This document shows, in pieces, positions 1-8,220 of a stretch of DNA of 32,481 bases. The notes beneath the pieces were generated by a model. That model was not told the DNA's origin. It searched no databases and saw only the letters and a program-made list of their open reading frames with translations. This stretch comes from Chloroflexota bacterium (GTDB lineage Bacteria > Chloroflexota > Anaerolineae > Promineifilales > Promineifilaceae). The stretch covers positions 1-32,481 of the forward strand of contig JABFFZ010000068.1 of NCBI GenBank assembly GCA_013112725.1, written 5' to 3'. The stretch's first letter is position 1. The number at the start of each line of letters is the position of its first letter. Made by a program: the position numbers and the translations under genes.

Positions 1-125
1 GTGGGGTGGGGGGTTTCCCCCTTCCCCGCTTCCCCCTTAAGAATGTTCTGTATTCAAAGTTCCACACTACATCCGTTAGCCCACCAGTTTTCATCAGTGC
101 GTGTGTGGCTTGCATCATAGGTAAC
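1..125. other. Window edge with no supported gene
   Basis: This stretch lies 3' of the anti-sigma-like gene. The only visible structure is a run of five G, three T and five C at 9-21, a possible small hairpin about 105 bases past the stop codon. No credible coding sequence was seen. Confidence 0.5.
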
Positions 126-2687
126 TCAATTACCAGTTGCGGGCACATAAATCTTGAAAGCGGTCGTGCCGTCGGGGCTACGGCCGTGAATCAACCACAC
201 CGGTCGCGCTGTTTGTACGGCGGTTAAGGGGGGTGGCCCGGCAAATGGGGCATTTGCAGACACGGCCGTGTGGTCATACGCCGGTTCGTAGTAATACACC
301 AGTTCCATCCGCTCCAGCACCATCTCTTGCGCCGCCGCCATCGGGTCGCTGTAGGGGTTGTAAGGGATGACCTGCGCTTTGGTTTCCAATGGAAATTCGG
401 ATACATCTTGGGCCTGGGCAATATAACTGTCATGGGATGAACTGCGCAGGATGAGGGATGGCAGCCCGGCTGTCGTTGCGCCGGGGTTGATAAGCCCGGT
501 AATTAGAATTTGCGGGCTGGATACGATAGGGTCATTTTCACCGAAGTACACATTCCCCCAGGCGATGAGATAGCGTTGCTCGGTGGCGTGGTCCACAAAG
601 ACGGCCGTTTCCACCCCATCCATCGTCTCCAACTCAATGTGCCCCAGGAAGTTTTGCAGCCTGGCGTCAGGCCAGACGGCCGTGTAGCTCTGCACCGCCA
701 GAGCGATGCCCGGCCATTCCTCAGACGTTTCCAATATGCCGTCTATCTGCACAAAACGGCCGTGATATTCAGCCAACGCCAGCAGCGCCTTATCCGCTGC
801 TACCAGCGGCAGCCCCCCGGCAATCAACCCCTGTTCATTCAACAGTTGCAATTGTGCTTGGACGCGCTGGCTGCCATCCTGCTGTTCAAAAATGAGCGCC
901 TGCATTGTGCCCGTCAGCGTCAGCGCTTCACCCACGCCATACTTTTCGGCCAGGGCTGCTTCCGGGCTGTTCGATGGGAGTTGGAAAGCACCACTCACTA
1001 CCCCGCCACTGTTGCCGCCGCTGCCGCCGCCGCCAACGGAAATGACGCTGCGTTCCACCGTCACACTGCCATCGCTGCCGGTGGTTTCTACTATCTCTTC
1101 AACGACCATGGGGTCGGCAGCGGTGGGAACCGGAACGGCTTCAACGACGGTGGTCATCACGCTCACCCCACCTTCGGACATGGGCGCTTCGGAGGCGGGC
1201 GGGCGGGTGATATTCTGCCAGGCCAGCGCCTCGCCTGTTTCAGGGGGCGTTTCTGCGCAAACCTCAATCCGGTCGCCTTCGGTTAAGGCGTCGGGCGCAT
1301 CGGGCAGCCGGTAACGGTCGCCCTCGTCTGTGGTTAACCAGCCGCCGTCAGTTTCCTGGCTGAACACGCCTTTGAGGCAGCTAAACGGGGCATATGAACT
1401 ATAAGACGGGCGGCCTGCTTCCCAATCGGTCAGGGTGAGTTCCCATTCGCCGGGGGCGATAACGGCCGTGATCACACCGCGCACCACCACATCCCCCATC
1501 ATCAACGCCGGGTCGGTCAACTCATTGACCTTGTTGCCAACCAGGTGGTAAACGCCGGGCGACAAATTCCCATACATGGTGGCACGTACCTCGCCTCCTT
1601 CGGCCGCTACCAACACATTCGGCCAGCCCCGCACTTCTACTTCGTCCCCTACCTGGTACACTGGCGGCGGTGGGCTAAAGCTTTCAAAAGACGTTGCCGC
1701 CGTGTTTGCCATTGATGTTTCCATGGCAAAGGACGTCACTTCCCCGGCCTGGTAGGCATCATAGGCCGCCTGGGCCGGCATGATGGAAACTGTTTCACCG
1801 GGTGTAAACTGGACGCGGGTGAAATTGCCATACCACACACGGCCGTCTGGCCCCACATGCAAGTTTATGCCCACGCCGCCCATCTGGCTGTTCAGTGCAT
1901 AACCGGCAGCCAGTTCCGGCAAAATGAACAGGGAGCGCACCGGCCCTTGCCCTGCCGCACCTGCTTCCACAACCTGGTACTTGTCCGGCAGCAGGTTGCG
2001 GGCAGATAGAAAGTCAATGGCATTGTCGGTCGCCGTCGCAAACGACACAGGCTCCTCGTCCGCTGCTTCTTGCGCCATTTCCTGCCCGGAAGAGTAATAG
2101 ATGCTGCCAGGGCCATATCCTTGAAAGGTCAGCGATTCGTCATTGCTACCGATCACCTGCAACATGCCCGGCTGGCGCGGGTCGGTGAAGGCTTTGGGGT
2201 CAGGAATACCAAAGTCGGCGGCCCAGGCGATGGCTTCGGCCGGGGTGGTGGGCAGTGGTTCAAATTCCAGTTGGTACAGGGGCAGTTCGGCCGGTACGTC
2301 GGGGAAGGGGTTGGCCGGCGGTGCGGCGCGGTCTGTTACGGGGATGGCGTCGCCGCTGTGAACCGGTTCGGCCTGGGGATTGGCCCACGCCTGCCACAGT
2401 TTGGGCGCGCCCCACAGCATCAGGGCAATGAGGCCGACAACGGCCGTTACCCCCACCAGTCGCGGCACAAAACGCAGCACCAGCCAATCGGCCAGTGATC
2501 GCGGCGATTTTGCCTGCCGCGCTTCCGCCTGCAGCCGGGACGATAGTTCATGGACAAACTGCGGGCGCGGCTCCACCTGTTCCGCCTGCTGCCGCAGGTG
2601 GTCTACCACCTGCCGCGTGGCCGCATCAGGCGCTTCATGGCGCTGCGGGTCATCAATGTAATTGTTTAGTTGGTCTTTCTCATTCAT
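126..2687 (-). CDS. Membrane-anchored anti-sigma-factor-like protein with large extracytoplasmic region
   Basis: The 853-residue protein has a short charged cytoplasmic head (residues 1-72), one transmembrane helix at about 74-96 and a large outer region. That topology is typical of single-pass anti-sigma factors. The head shows no zinc-binding HxxxCxxC motif, so this would be a non-ZAS type or one too diverged to recognise. The outer part has several beta-rich stretches and a Gly/Ser-rich low-complexity linker near residues 565-585; I recognise no enzyme motif in it. The ATG overlaps the end of the sigma factor gene by 8 bases, implying translational coupling. The role as sigma antagonist and envelope sensor is inferred from topology and coupling. 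It contains several ACGGCCGT copies. Confidence 0.7.
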   Translation of the reverse strand: MNEKDQLNNYIDDPQRHEAPDAATRQVVDHLRQQAEQVEPRPQFVHELSSRLQAEARQAKSPRSLADWLVLRFVPRLVGVTAVVGLIALMLWGAPKLWQAWANPQAEPVHSGDAIPVTDRAAPPANPFPDVPAELPLYQLEFEPLPTTPAEAIAWAADFGIPDPKAFTDPRQPGMLQVIGSNDESLTFQGYGPGSIYYSSGQEMAQEAADEEPVSFATATDNAIDFLSARNLLPDKYQVVEAGAAGQGPVRSLFILPELAAGYALNSQMGGVGINLHVGPDGRVWYGNFTRVQFTPGETVSIMPAQAAYDAYQAGEVTSFAMETSMANTAATSFESFSPPPPVYQVGDEVEVRGWPNVLVAAEGGEVRATMYGNLSPGVYHLVGNKVNELTDPALMMGDVVVRGVITAVIAPGEWELTLTDWEAGRPSYSSYAPFSCLKGVFSQETDGGWLTTDEGDRYRLPDAPDALTEGDRIEVCAETPPETGEALAWQNITRPPASEAPMSEGGVSVMTTVVEAVPVPTAADPMVVEEIVETTGSDGSVTVERSVISVGGGGSGGNSGGVVSGAFQLPSNSPEAALAEKYGVGEALTLTGTMQALIFEQQDGSQRVQAQLQLLNEQGLIAGGLPLVAADKALLALAEYHGRFVQIDGILETSEEWPGIALAVQSYTAVWPDARLQNFLGHIELETMDGVETAVFVDHATEQRYLIAWGNVYFGENDPIVSSPQILITGLINPGATTAGLPSLILRSSSHDSYIAQAQDVSEFPLETKAQVIPYNPYSDPMAAAQEMVLERMELVYYYEPAYDHTAVSANAPFAGPPPLTAVQTARPVWLIHGRSPDGTTAFKIYVPATGN

Positions 2688-3240
2688 GGCTTAAACACTT
2701 CTCTTTCAATTCGGCAATGGCGCGGGAGACGAGCATTTTGACAGAGGCTTCGCTTTTGCGCATGGCGGCGGCCGTTTCGGCCACACTCAGCCCACCCCAA
2801 AAGCGCAGGTAAATTGCCTCGCGCCGGTCGGGGCTGCACACGCCCAATGTTTGTTGGATGCAATCCCACATGCCCTGGCGGTAAACCTGCTGTTCTAGCG
2901 GCAGGATGTGGGGGTCGGGCAGGGCAACGGCCGTGTCTAACTCCTCTTCCGGTTTACGATACCGCCCCCGGTGGAAGTCGGCGCATTTACGCCGGGCAAT
3001 GCCAAACAGCCAGGCGGCAAATGATCCTCGGCCGTTATAACGGGGCAGCGCCGCCCAGGCCGCCAGGAAAATTTGCGCCGTCAGGTCTTCGGCTTCAGTG
3101 GGGCAGTTCGTCTGGGCAAAGCAGTAGCGGTACACGGCCGTGACATGCCGCCGGTACAACAGATCAAACAGTTGCGCGTCTGTGCGCGCCGCCCTTGCCA
3201 GTTGTGTGTCACTATCGTTATGTAGTTGTTCAACAATCAT
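2680..3240 (-). CDS. ECF-family RNA polymerase sigma factor
   Basis: This 186-residue protein has the two-domain plan of extracytoplasmic-function sigma factors. Region 2 spans about residues 20-90, with a DLTAQIFLAAW segment and a GSFAAWLFGIARR segment. Region 4 spans about 125-180 and has a helix-turn-helix around LSVAETAAAM and SVKMLVSRA. The start was set at the ATG at 3240 because GGAGG lies four bases upstream. A GTG at 3267 would add nine residues without comparable support. The gene overlaps the following anti-sigma-like gene by 8 bases. It is divergent from the serine hydrolase, with a 50-bp palindrome between them. Autoregulation is likely for this family but no ECF-type promoter could be identified confidently. 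Confidence 0.92.
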   Translation of the reverse strand: MIVEQLHNDSDTQLARAARTDAQLFDLLYRRHVTAVYRYCFAQTNCPTEAEDLTAQIFLAAWAALPRYNGRGSFAAWLFGIARRKCADFHRGRYRKPEEELDTAVALPDPHILPLEQQVYRQGMWDCIQQTLGVCSPDRREAIYLRFWGGLSVAETAAAMRKSEASVKMLVSRAIAELKEKCLSHE

Positions 3241-3244
3241 CAAA

Positions 3245-3249
3245 CCTCC
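3245..3249 (-). promoter_or_regulatory. Shine-Dalgarno deciding the sigma factor start
   Basis: On the minus strand GGAGG lies four bases before the ATG at 3240. It favours that ATG over the in-frame GTG at 3267. Confidence 0.75.
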
Positions 3250-3298
3250 AGATTTAGAACGTTCCACCTTATTTGTCGCCCGAAGCGCAGAAAGGTAA

Positions 3299-3348
3299 CA
3301 TTTCTCCTTATAATGGGACTGGTACCAGCCCCATTATAAGGAGAAATG
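3299..3348. repeat. 50-bp near-perfect palindrome between divergent genes
   Basis: Arms 3299-3317 and 3330-3348 are perfectly complementary (19 bp). The centre CTGGTACCAG is itself a palindrome, so 24 of 25 base pairs match; the single mismatch is 3318/3329. Each arm contains TATAAT (3309-3314 on plus, 3338-3333 on minus) and the right arm contains the AAGGAG ribosome-binding site of the serine hydrolase. On the minus strand the mirrored AAGGAG precedes a 10-codon ORF (3299-3267). It may be a dimeric operator controlling both directions, or an mRNA hairpin hiding the ribosome-binding site. No good -35 box was seen for either TATAAT. Confidence 0.85.
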
Positions 3349-3350
3349 AT

Positions 3351-4745
3351 ATGAAAGATCACTGGTTAGAGGACACGGCCGTGCGCGCCGGTATGTCGTT
3401 GTTTTCCGCCTGGGTGGAAGCGCAGTTGGCGTATAAAGGTTTGCCCGGCCTGGCGGTGGGGGTGGTGGTGGGGCCGGAGTTGGTCTGGGCGCGGGGCTTT
3501 GGTTATGCAGACGTGGCCCGCAAAACCCCGGCCACGCCGGACACCATTTACCGCATTGCCAGCATCACCAAGCTGTTCACGGCCGTAGCCATTCTGCAAC
3601 TGCGCGACCAGGGAAAATTGCAACTGGATGATCCGGTAGCCAGCCATCTGCCCTGGTTTAACATGCCAAACCCCTATGCCGACGCGCCGGTAATCACCAT
3701 TCGCCACCTGCTGACGCACACCGCCGGGCTGCCCCGTGAAGCCGCCTTTCCTTACTGGACAGATGGGCAGTTCCCCAGCCTGGCGCAAATTCAGGCGAGC
3801 GTGGGGCAGCAAACAACGGCCGTGCCCACCGAAACGCGCTTCAAATACTCCAACCTGGGGCTGTCTCTGGCGGGCGCCATCGTCGCGCAGGTTTCCAACC
3901 TGCCCTATGAAAGCTATGTGCAGGAGCATATCCTACGGCCGTTGGGGATGAGCAGCACCTTTGTGGAAACAATTGACCCACACCATGAACGGCTGGCAGT
4001 GGGGTACGGCCGCCGGCTGCCCGGCCACCTGGAACGGGAAATCATGCCCTTTACCGACTGCCAGGGCATTACCCCTGCCGCTAATATGGCGACGACGGTG
4101 GCCGACCTGGCCCGTTTTGCCAGCTTCAATCTGGGTGATGGCGCGGTGGGAGGCCGCCGCCTGCTGCGCCAGAGTACGCTGCGGGAGATGCAGCGCATCC
4201 ATTGGCTGAACCCAGACTGGCAAAGCGGTTATGGATTGGGTTTCAGCATTACCCGCCAAAACGGCAAGACCTACATCGGGCATGGCGGCGCGGTGCTGGG
4301 CTACCGCACGCTCCTGCGCCTGTGTCCGGCGGAGGGTACGGCCGTGATCGTCCTGAGCAATGCCGATGATGGCGATCCCCTGGCTTACGTGGACAAGCTG
4401 TTTCAATGGGTTGTGCCGCCCCTGTTGGCGGCGGCCCGGCCGGCGACCACACCCGCCCTGCCTGACCTGGCCTGGCAGCAGTACGTGGGCAAATATCGGG
4501 ACGCCTGGGGTGACTTGCAAATTCTTATACAAAACGGTGAATTGGTGGCGATTGACCCCTCGCAGCCCGACCCGCTGCTGGCGACGATCCGGTTTATGCC
4601 CGTGGCCGAACACACCTTTCGCATGGAATCTGAAAATGGTTTCCTGTCGCCGGGTGAACTGGCAATTTTTGAGTTGGAGGGGGACGGCCGTGTCGCTCGC
4701 ATTCGCCTGGGTAATACCTGCATTGAACGGGTGGAGGGGTGGTAG
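3351..4745 (+). CDS. Serine hydrolase, class C beta-lactamase/penicillin-binding fold
   Basis: The 464-residue protein has the full catalytic set of the beta-lactamase superfamily (Pfam Beta-lactamase). SITK gives the nucleophile Ser71 and Lys74, YSN lies at 166-168, and HGG at 311-313 stands in for the KTG motif. The last ~80 residues form a separate beta-rich tail, like the C-terminal domain often attached to such esterases/D-aminopeptidases. No signal peptide is visible, so a cytosolic location or non-classical export is likely. The ATG at 3351 was chosen because AAGGAG precedes it by seven bases; an upstream in-frame start at 3273 would run through the palindrome. The substrate cannot be told from sequence. 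Four or more ACGGCCGT copies encode TAV here. Confidence 0.88.
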   Translation: MKDHWLEDTAVRAGMSLFSAWVEAQLAYKGLPGLAVGVVVGPELVWARGFGYADVARKTPATPDTIYRIASITKLFTAVAILQLRDQGKLQLDDPVASHLPWFNMPNPYADAPVITIRHLLTHTAGLPREAAFPYWTDGQFPSLAQIQASVGQQTTAVPTETRFKYSNLGLSLAGAIVAQVSNLPYESYVQEHILRPLGMSSTFVETIDPHHERLAVGYGRRLPGHLEREIMPFTDCQGITPAANMATTVADLARFASFNLGDGAVGGRRLLRQSTLREMQRIHWLNPDWQSGYGLGFSITRQNGKTYIGHGGAVLGYRTLLRLCPAEGTAVIVLSNADDGDPLAYVDKLFQWVVPPLLAAARPATTPALPDLAWQQYVGKYRDAWGDLQILIQNGELVAIDPSQPDPLLATIRFMPVAEHTFRMESENGFLSPGELAIFELEGDGRVARIRLGNTCIERVEGW

Positions 4746-4751
4746 GGCAGA

Positions 4752-4808
4752 GCCAGGCACAGGGCACGAAGCTTTGATCTGTCCAGGATGTTATGCCCTG
4801 TGTCTGGC
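4752..4808. repeat. Inverted repeat after serine hydrolase gene
   Basis: Arms 4752-4766 and 4794-4808 match at 14 of 15 positions, with one possible G-U pair, around a 27-base loop. It follows the serine hydrolase stop by a few bases and precedes the small antitoxin-like gene. It has no T-run, so if it terminates transcription it does so atypically. Confidence 0.65.
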
Positions 4809-4842
4809 ACTTCGACACATCGTGAGGGGCAAGGGTAAGAGT

Positions 4843-5046
4843 ATGAAGGATGAATATGATTCCTCAAATGGCAAACGCGGGGCGATCTTCTCCAGCAAGG
4901 GAAAAACGCGCATAACGATTTATCTTGAGGACACTGTTCTAGAAGAGTTTCGTGCCAGAGCGGAGGATGCGGGAACGGGCTACCAGTTATTGATCAATGA
5001 GGCGCTCAAAGAGTATCTAAACCAGCTGGAGTCTGGCGAATTCTAG
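4843..5046 (+). CDS. Orphan BrnA/CopG-like antitoxin
   Basis: The 67-residue protein has a charged N-terminal tail, then RITIYLEDTVLEEFRARA and a segment with GYQLLINEALKEYL. This matches the C-terminal ribbon-helix-helix of BrnA antitoxins (type II toxin-antitoxin, DNA-binding autorepressors), where a GxGYQTRINxxL pattern is usual. BrnT normally lies directly upstream, but here the upstream space holds only an inverted repeat and the serine hydrolase. No BrnT-like toxin is in the window. It may be a solitary antitoxin, a remnant, or a stand-alone regulator. It lies in a patch without ACGGCCGT copies (4691-5598) next to a decayed gene, consistent with acquired DNA. Confidence 0.72.
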   Translation: MKDEYDSSNGKRGAIFSSKGKTRITIYLEDTVLEEFRARAEDAGTGYQLLINEALKEYLNQLESGEF

Positions 5047-5108
5047 AGTTGTCAAATTTTTCTGACGAGTAACAAACAAGAAAACAACCTATGAAATTTG
5101 ACAACTCT
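5045..5108. repeat. 15-bp perfect inverted repeat flanking a 34-base AT-rich core
   Basis: Arms 5045-5059 and 5094-5108 are exact complements. The left arm starts inside the antitoxin stop codon. The element sits immediately before the relic VOC gene and could be a terminator-like hairpin or the scar of a small mobile repeat that replaced the 5' part of that gene. No target-site duplication was recognised. Confidence 0.7.
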
Positions 5109-5142
5109 CTCTGGTGATATAAAAAACGCCAGTGTCCAGTAA

Positions 5143-5331
5143 ACCAAAATTCCGACGGGCGGTAGAGTCTTCCTCTTTTTACAAACCGATGACCTCTGGC
5201 GTGATTACCACAATATGCTGGCAGCGGGCATTACGTTTGTCCGCCCGCCGAAAAGTGAGCCTTATGGCACGGTGGCAGTTTTTCTAGATTTGTACGGGAA
5301 TTTGTGGGATTGGATTGGGCCGAATGGCTAA
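5143..5331 (+). pseudogene. Truncated VOC (glyoxalase/bleomycin-resistance fold) gene remnant
   Basis: An open frame from a stop at 5140-5142 to TAA at 5329-5331 translates to the typical C-terminal half of a vicinal-oxygen-chelate family protein. It contains GGRVFLFLQTDD, then RDYHNMLAAG, FVRPP, EPYGTVAVFLDLYGNLWD and a final WIGPNG. The N-terminal half, including its metal ligands, is missing. No start codon or ribosome-binding site precedes it. Loss of the 5' part next to the inverted repeat at 5045-5108 suggests deletion or replacement. Its stop overlaps the stop of the convergent gene at 5328. Confidence 0.75.
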
Positions 5332-6164
5332 AACGCTTCTGCCGAATAAACGTCATCCATCGTTACCAAAATATCATTTAACTCGGTCACTTCGTCGGCA
5401 ATTTCCTGGCGCAGCCGCCGCGCCCGCGCCCGGTCAATGTCTTTGGCTTCTACCAGCATGGTCTGGGAATAGATGGTGCCCAGGTGGGTGAGGGAATTTT
5501 CCAGTTGCAGCCGCGCCCGTTTGATGGTGTTGTCCAGCGTGTCCAGAGTGCGCAACTGGCTGTGCAAACCTTCTATTGTTTCTTCTAGTTGCTGTTTCAC
5601 GGCCGTGTCCCGTGTCCCTTCTTTCTCCCGCTGCAACTGCTTCAGCCGTTCTTCGGCTCGTTTGCGGTCCCGCTCTAAAACGGCGGCGTCATTTTGGTAA
5701 TTATCAATGCGCAGCGCCAGATCGTAGATGTTTTCCAGCCAATCATCAATCTGGCCCAGCGTCTCGGTCAGTTCATCACGCAAGACGGTATCGGTGCGTT
5801 TGTTAATTCCCTCTTGAATGCGCCCCCGATAATCCAACGCTTCGGCCATGCGCTGCTGCAAATACTTATCTTTGAGCCGCTCCGGTTTGTAGTCGCGGCG
5901 CAGCACTTTGGCGGCTACCTGGCGTTTGAATTCGGGGTCGGTCAGGCTGCTGGCGACTAAGGCGGCTTCTACGGCCGTGCCGCCCAACAGCCATACCAAT
6001 GCCGGTATCTGCCCAATAATGGCAACGTCGTCAAGGAAGATAGAAGCAGCCGTCAGCAGCATGGTGGCGGCAATAACTACGGCGCTTTCTGTCCGAAAAA
6101 TAGCCTCTTGAAACAGGGCGTTGCGGACTCGTTTTTCCAGGGATGCACGGGTGTCGTTTGTCAT
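5328..6164 (-). CDS. Membrane protein with two N-terminal helices and a long coiled coil
   Basis: The 278-residue protein has two hydrophobic segments near residues 26-44 and 48-72. A charged, heptad-like region follows from about 100 to 250, rich in Glu, Arg, Lys and Leu. No enzymatic motif is visible. The plan suggests a membrane-tethered cytoplasmic coiled coil, perhaps a scaffold, and its position next to PspA and zinc-ribbon membrane proteins fits an envelope-maintenance role (inference). It is the last gene of a same-strand series and its 3' end converges on the VOC relic. No strong ribosome-binding site precedes the ATG, and a 14-bp hairpin lies just upstream. Confidence 0.7.
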   Translation of the reverse strand: MTNDTRASLEKRVRNALFQEAIFRTESAVVIAATMLLTAASIFLDDVAIIGQIPALVWLLGGTAVEAALVASSLTDPEFKRQVAAKVLRRDYKPERLKDKYLQQRMAEALDYRGRIQEGINKRTDTVLRDELTETLGQIDDWLENIYDLALRIDNYQNDAAVLERDRKRAEERLKQLQREKEGTRDTAVKQQLEETIEGLHSQLRTLDTLDNTIKRARLQLENSLTHLGTIYSQTMLVEAKDIDRARARRLRQEIADEVTELNDILVTMDDVYSAEAF

Positions 6165-6175
6165 GAATAGTTGCG

Positions 6176-6208
6176 GATGAGAGATTGGCGATCAGCCAAT
6201 CTTTCATC
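6176..6208 (-). repeat. Hairpin between two minus-strand genes
   Basis: Arms 6176-6189 and 6195-6208 pair over 14 bp with one G-U, around a 5-base loop. It covers the stop codon of the upstream gene and lies 12 bases before the next ATG, so it could attenuate or separate expression of the two genes. Confidence 0.7.
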
Positions 6209-7370
6209 CCTTTGTTTGTTGTGCCTGTTGTTGCACGGTCTGTATGAGACGCGTGATTTCTGCCTGGGTGTCTGGATGGGACGCCAGGCGCTGTGCGGCT
6301 TGTAATACATCCAGGCTGCGGGCATAAAAACCCAGCCGGGCATAGGCTTCGCCTAACGCGCGTTGATAGGTGATGCGCGTTGGTTCCAGGGCTACGGTTC
6401 GCTGCCAGTCTAGCACGGCCGTCGCCCACAGCCCACCCTTTGCCATGCGCTGCGCCGCGCCGTGATATTCGCTGGCTTGGCGCAGCCCTTTGGTGACGGC
6501 GGCTTCCTGCCGGAAGCGCACTCGATCAAAATCCGGCACGGCGCGTAGGGCAAAGAGCAGCGCCAGGGCAGCCATTGCTACCTGCAATCCTTTAATAATT
6601 TTCCACGTACCCCGCGTTACCGGTTCGACGATTCCCTGGATGGCTACGTCCAAACGGTCAAAGGCAATGGCGCTGAGGTCAGGATCGATCAAGAGTTGGG
6701 CAATACCGGCTATCATAATGAGGATCAATACCATGATCGCCAGGATATTGGCCCAATACAGGCGGAAGTTGAGGCACACGGCCGTTACCAACAACAGCAC
6801 CATCATCAAAGCACCGGTAATCACCGTCAGCGGGGTTTGCAGCGTCACGGCGCTGTAGCCAATTTGCGCGGCATAGGTGACGGCCACGGCCGTGACGGTA
6901 AACCAATACAAGACCAGACTGCTGCTGGGGTTGGCATAGCGGTAAAGCTGCACCACTAAATGGCGATGGCAGCCCGGGCAGCGCGTATCGTCAGGGGTGA
7001 TTTGCGCTGCACAGTAGCCGCACAAGGGCACATTGCGCGACCAGACATCATCAAATTGCTCATGCTGTTGATAGACAATCTGGGGAGGGGCAACGGCCGT
7101 GACGGGGGCAACGGCCGTGCCGTCATTATCCAGGCTGATCAACAGACGCCGGGCGGCGGCATTTTCCGGGTTCAGCGCCAGCACATTTTCCAGGCAAGTG
7201 CGTTTGTCGGCATCCTCCTCTACCACCCGGCTCAACCAGAGCCAGCCGCTTTCATTGTCCTCAGCCGCGTCAACAACCTTCAGCAGCAGCAGACGCGCCT
7301 TTTCTGGCTGGCCCTCTTTAACGGCCGTAATCCCATCTTGCAGCCAACGCTCAACCTCAATTTTGGTCAT
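6204..7370 (-). CDS. Zinc-ribbon membrane protein with TPR-like ends
   Basis: The protein (388 residues from the ATG at 7370; a GTG at 7376 would add two) begins with a TPR-like helical pair up to about residue 80, with LLLLKVVDAAEDNESGWLWL and LENVLALNPENAAARRLL. A zinc ribbon follows with CGYC and CPGC about 11 residues apart. Four hydrophobic segments follow, then a second TPR-like region over the last ~95 residues. The architecture suggests a membrane scaffold for protein contacts rather than an enzyme. It lies 85 bases downstream of pspA, separated by a 16-bp inverted repeat. Four ACGGCCGT copies here give TAV, two of them only 19 bases apart. Function unknown. Confidence 0.75.
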   Translation of the reverse strand: MTKIEVERWLQDGITAVKEGQPEKARLLLLKVVDAAEDNESGWLWLSRVVEEDADKRTCLENVLALNPENAAARRLLISLDNDGTAVAPVTAVAPPQIVYQQHEQFDDVWSRNVPLCGYCAAQITPDDTRCPGCHRHLVVQLYRYANPSSSLVLYWFTVTAVAVTYAAQIGYSAVTLQTPLTVITGALMMVLLLVTAVCLNFRLYWANILAIMVLILIMIAGIAQLLIDPDLSAIAFDRLDVAIQGIVEPVTRGTWKIIKGLQVAMAALALLFALRAVPDFDRVRFRQEAAVTKGLRQASEYHGAAQRMAKGGLWATAVLDWQRTVALEPTRITYQRALGEAYARLGFYARSLDVLQAAQRLASHPDTQAEITRLIQTVQQQAQQTKG

Positions 7371-7380
7371 GACCACTTGA

Positions 7381-7433
7381 GGAGATCAGAGATTGGAGAG
7401 TAGAGATTTGATAATCCCCAATCTCTGATCTCC
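7381..7433. repeat. 16-bp perfect inverted repeat between pspA and the next gene
   Basis: Arms 7381-7396 and 7418-7433 are exact complements around a 21-base loop, filling most of the 85-base gap. No T-run follows on the minus strand. It shares the AGATTGG/CCAATCT core with the hairpin at 6176-6208. Confidence 0.75.
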
Positions 7434-7455
7434 AGTCTCTACATTCTAACTAAAC

Positions 7456-8196
7456 TCACTCCCCTGCTGCTGCTGCCGATTCGTCTGCGGCGCGTTCTTC
7501 CTGTTTGTAAACGGACGGCTCGGCCAACCCTAAACGCCGCTTGCGCTCTTCCAATTGAATGTCTAACTCAGCCTTGCCCAGGGACGTGTCCATCTGGTTA
7601 TCCAGGCGGCTGGCGTACATTTCACTGTGGGCAGAGGCTTTGTCCAGCCGGGAGCGAATGGATTCACCCAGCCGGGCAATGTCGGCATCACCTATCCCTT
7701 CCAGATCGTCCAGGCTTCTGATCGCTTTCACGGTAGCTTCTTTAGACTTGGCCAGCCGCAGCAGCGCTTCCAATTCTTGCTGCTCCTGGCGGATAGTCAC
7801 CAGTTTGGCCTGTAATTTCAGCCGGGCATTGAGCAGCGCCTCATATTCGCGCTGCTGCCGCACCCACTGTTCGTGATATTGTTCTTCCAGGCGGCGGGTG
7901 GTGTTGAGTTCGTTTTGGGCGGCGCGGGCCAGATCGGGTTTGCCCTGCATCAGCAGCATATCAATGTTCCGGTCGAGTTGGTCGCCCTTCTTTTTGTACT
8001 CGTTGTATTTGCGCTCCATGGTTTTGACTTCACCGCCAACGGTGGCGGCAGCGTCTTCCAGATCATCCAGATTTTTTTCGGCGTCGCGGATATATTGTTT
8101 CATCACCGCGGGTGAATTGGCTTGCAGCGCCTGGTCTACCATCGCGTGTAAATTTGCCTGGATGAGGGTTTGTGTTTTTTCCAATAGTGAGGCCAT
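7456..8196 (-). CDS. pspA: PspA/IM30-family membrane-stress protein
   Basis: The 246-residue protein is predicted to be almost wholly helical. It starts with MASLLEKTQTLIQANLHAMVD, resembling the amphipathic first helix of PspA/Vipp1 proteins, and continues with the characteristic MKQYIRDAEKNLDDLEDA and long coiled-coil hairpin. Length fits the family (about 220-260). PspA proteins bind stressed inner membranes and build ESCRT-III-like rods. The last ~30 residues are acidic and Ala/Glu-rich. AAGGAG lies eight bases before the ATG. A 15-bp hairpin precedes the ribosome-binding site. Zinc-ribbon membrane proteins upstream and downstream recall the Bacillus ydjF-ydjG arrangement, where a PspA paralogue neighbours a zinc-ribbon protein. 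Confidence 0.92.
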   Translation of the reverse strand: MASLLEKTQTLIQANLHAMVDQALQANSPAVMKQYIRDAEKNLDDLEDAAATVGGEVKTMERKYNEYKKKGDQLDRNIDMLLMQGKPDLARAAQNELNTTRRLEEQYHEQWVRQQREYEALLNARLKLQAKLVTIRQEQQELEALLRLAKSKEATVKAIRSLDDLEGIGDADIARLGESIRSRLDKASAHSEMYASRLDNQMDTSLGKAELDIQLEERKRRLGLAEPSVYKQEERAADESAAAAGE

Positions 8197-8220
8197 GAAT
8201 TGTTCTCCTTATAAGTTTTT

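Noticed and set aside
9..21. G-rich terminator or quadruplex at the window start
   Set aside because: Only five pairs and over 100 bases from the stop codon; too little sequence to judge.
510..1314. Long plus-strand open frames opposite the anti-sigma-like gene
   Set aside because: They are low-complexity mirror images of the real minus-strand gene, without ribosome-binding sites or recognisable motifs.
3933..4760. 275-codon minus-strand frame opposite the serine hydrolase
   Set aside because: The plus-strand frame contains the full SxxK, YSN and HGG motif set, so this frame is a shadow.
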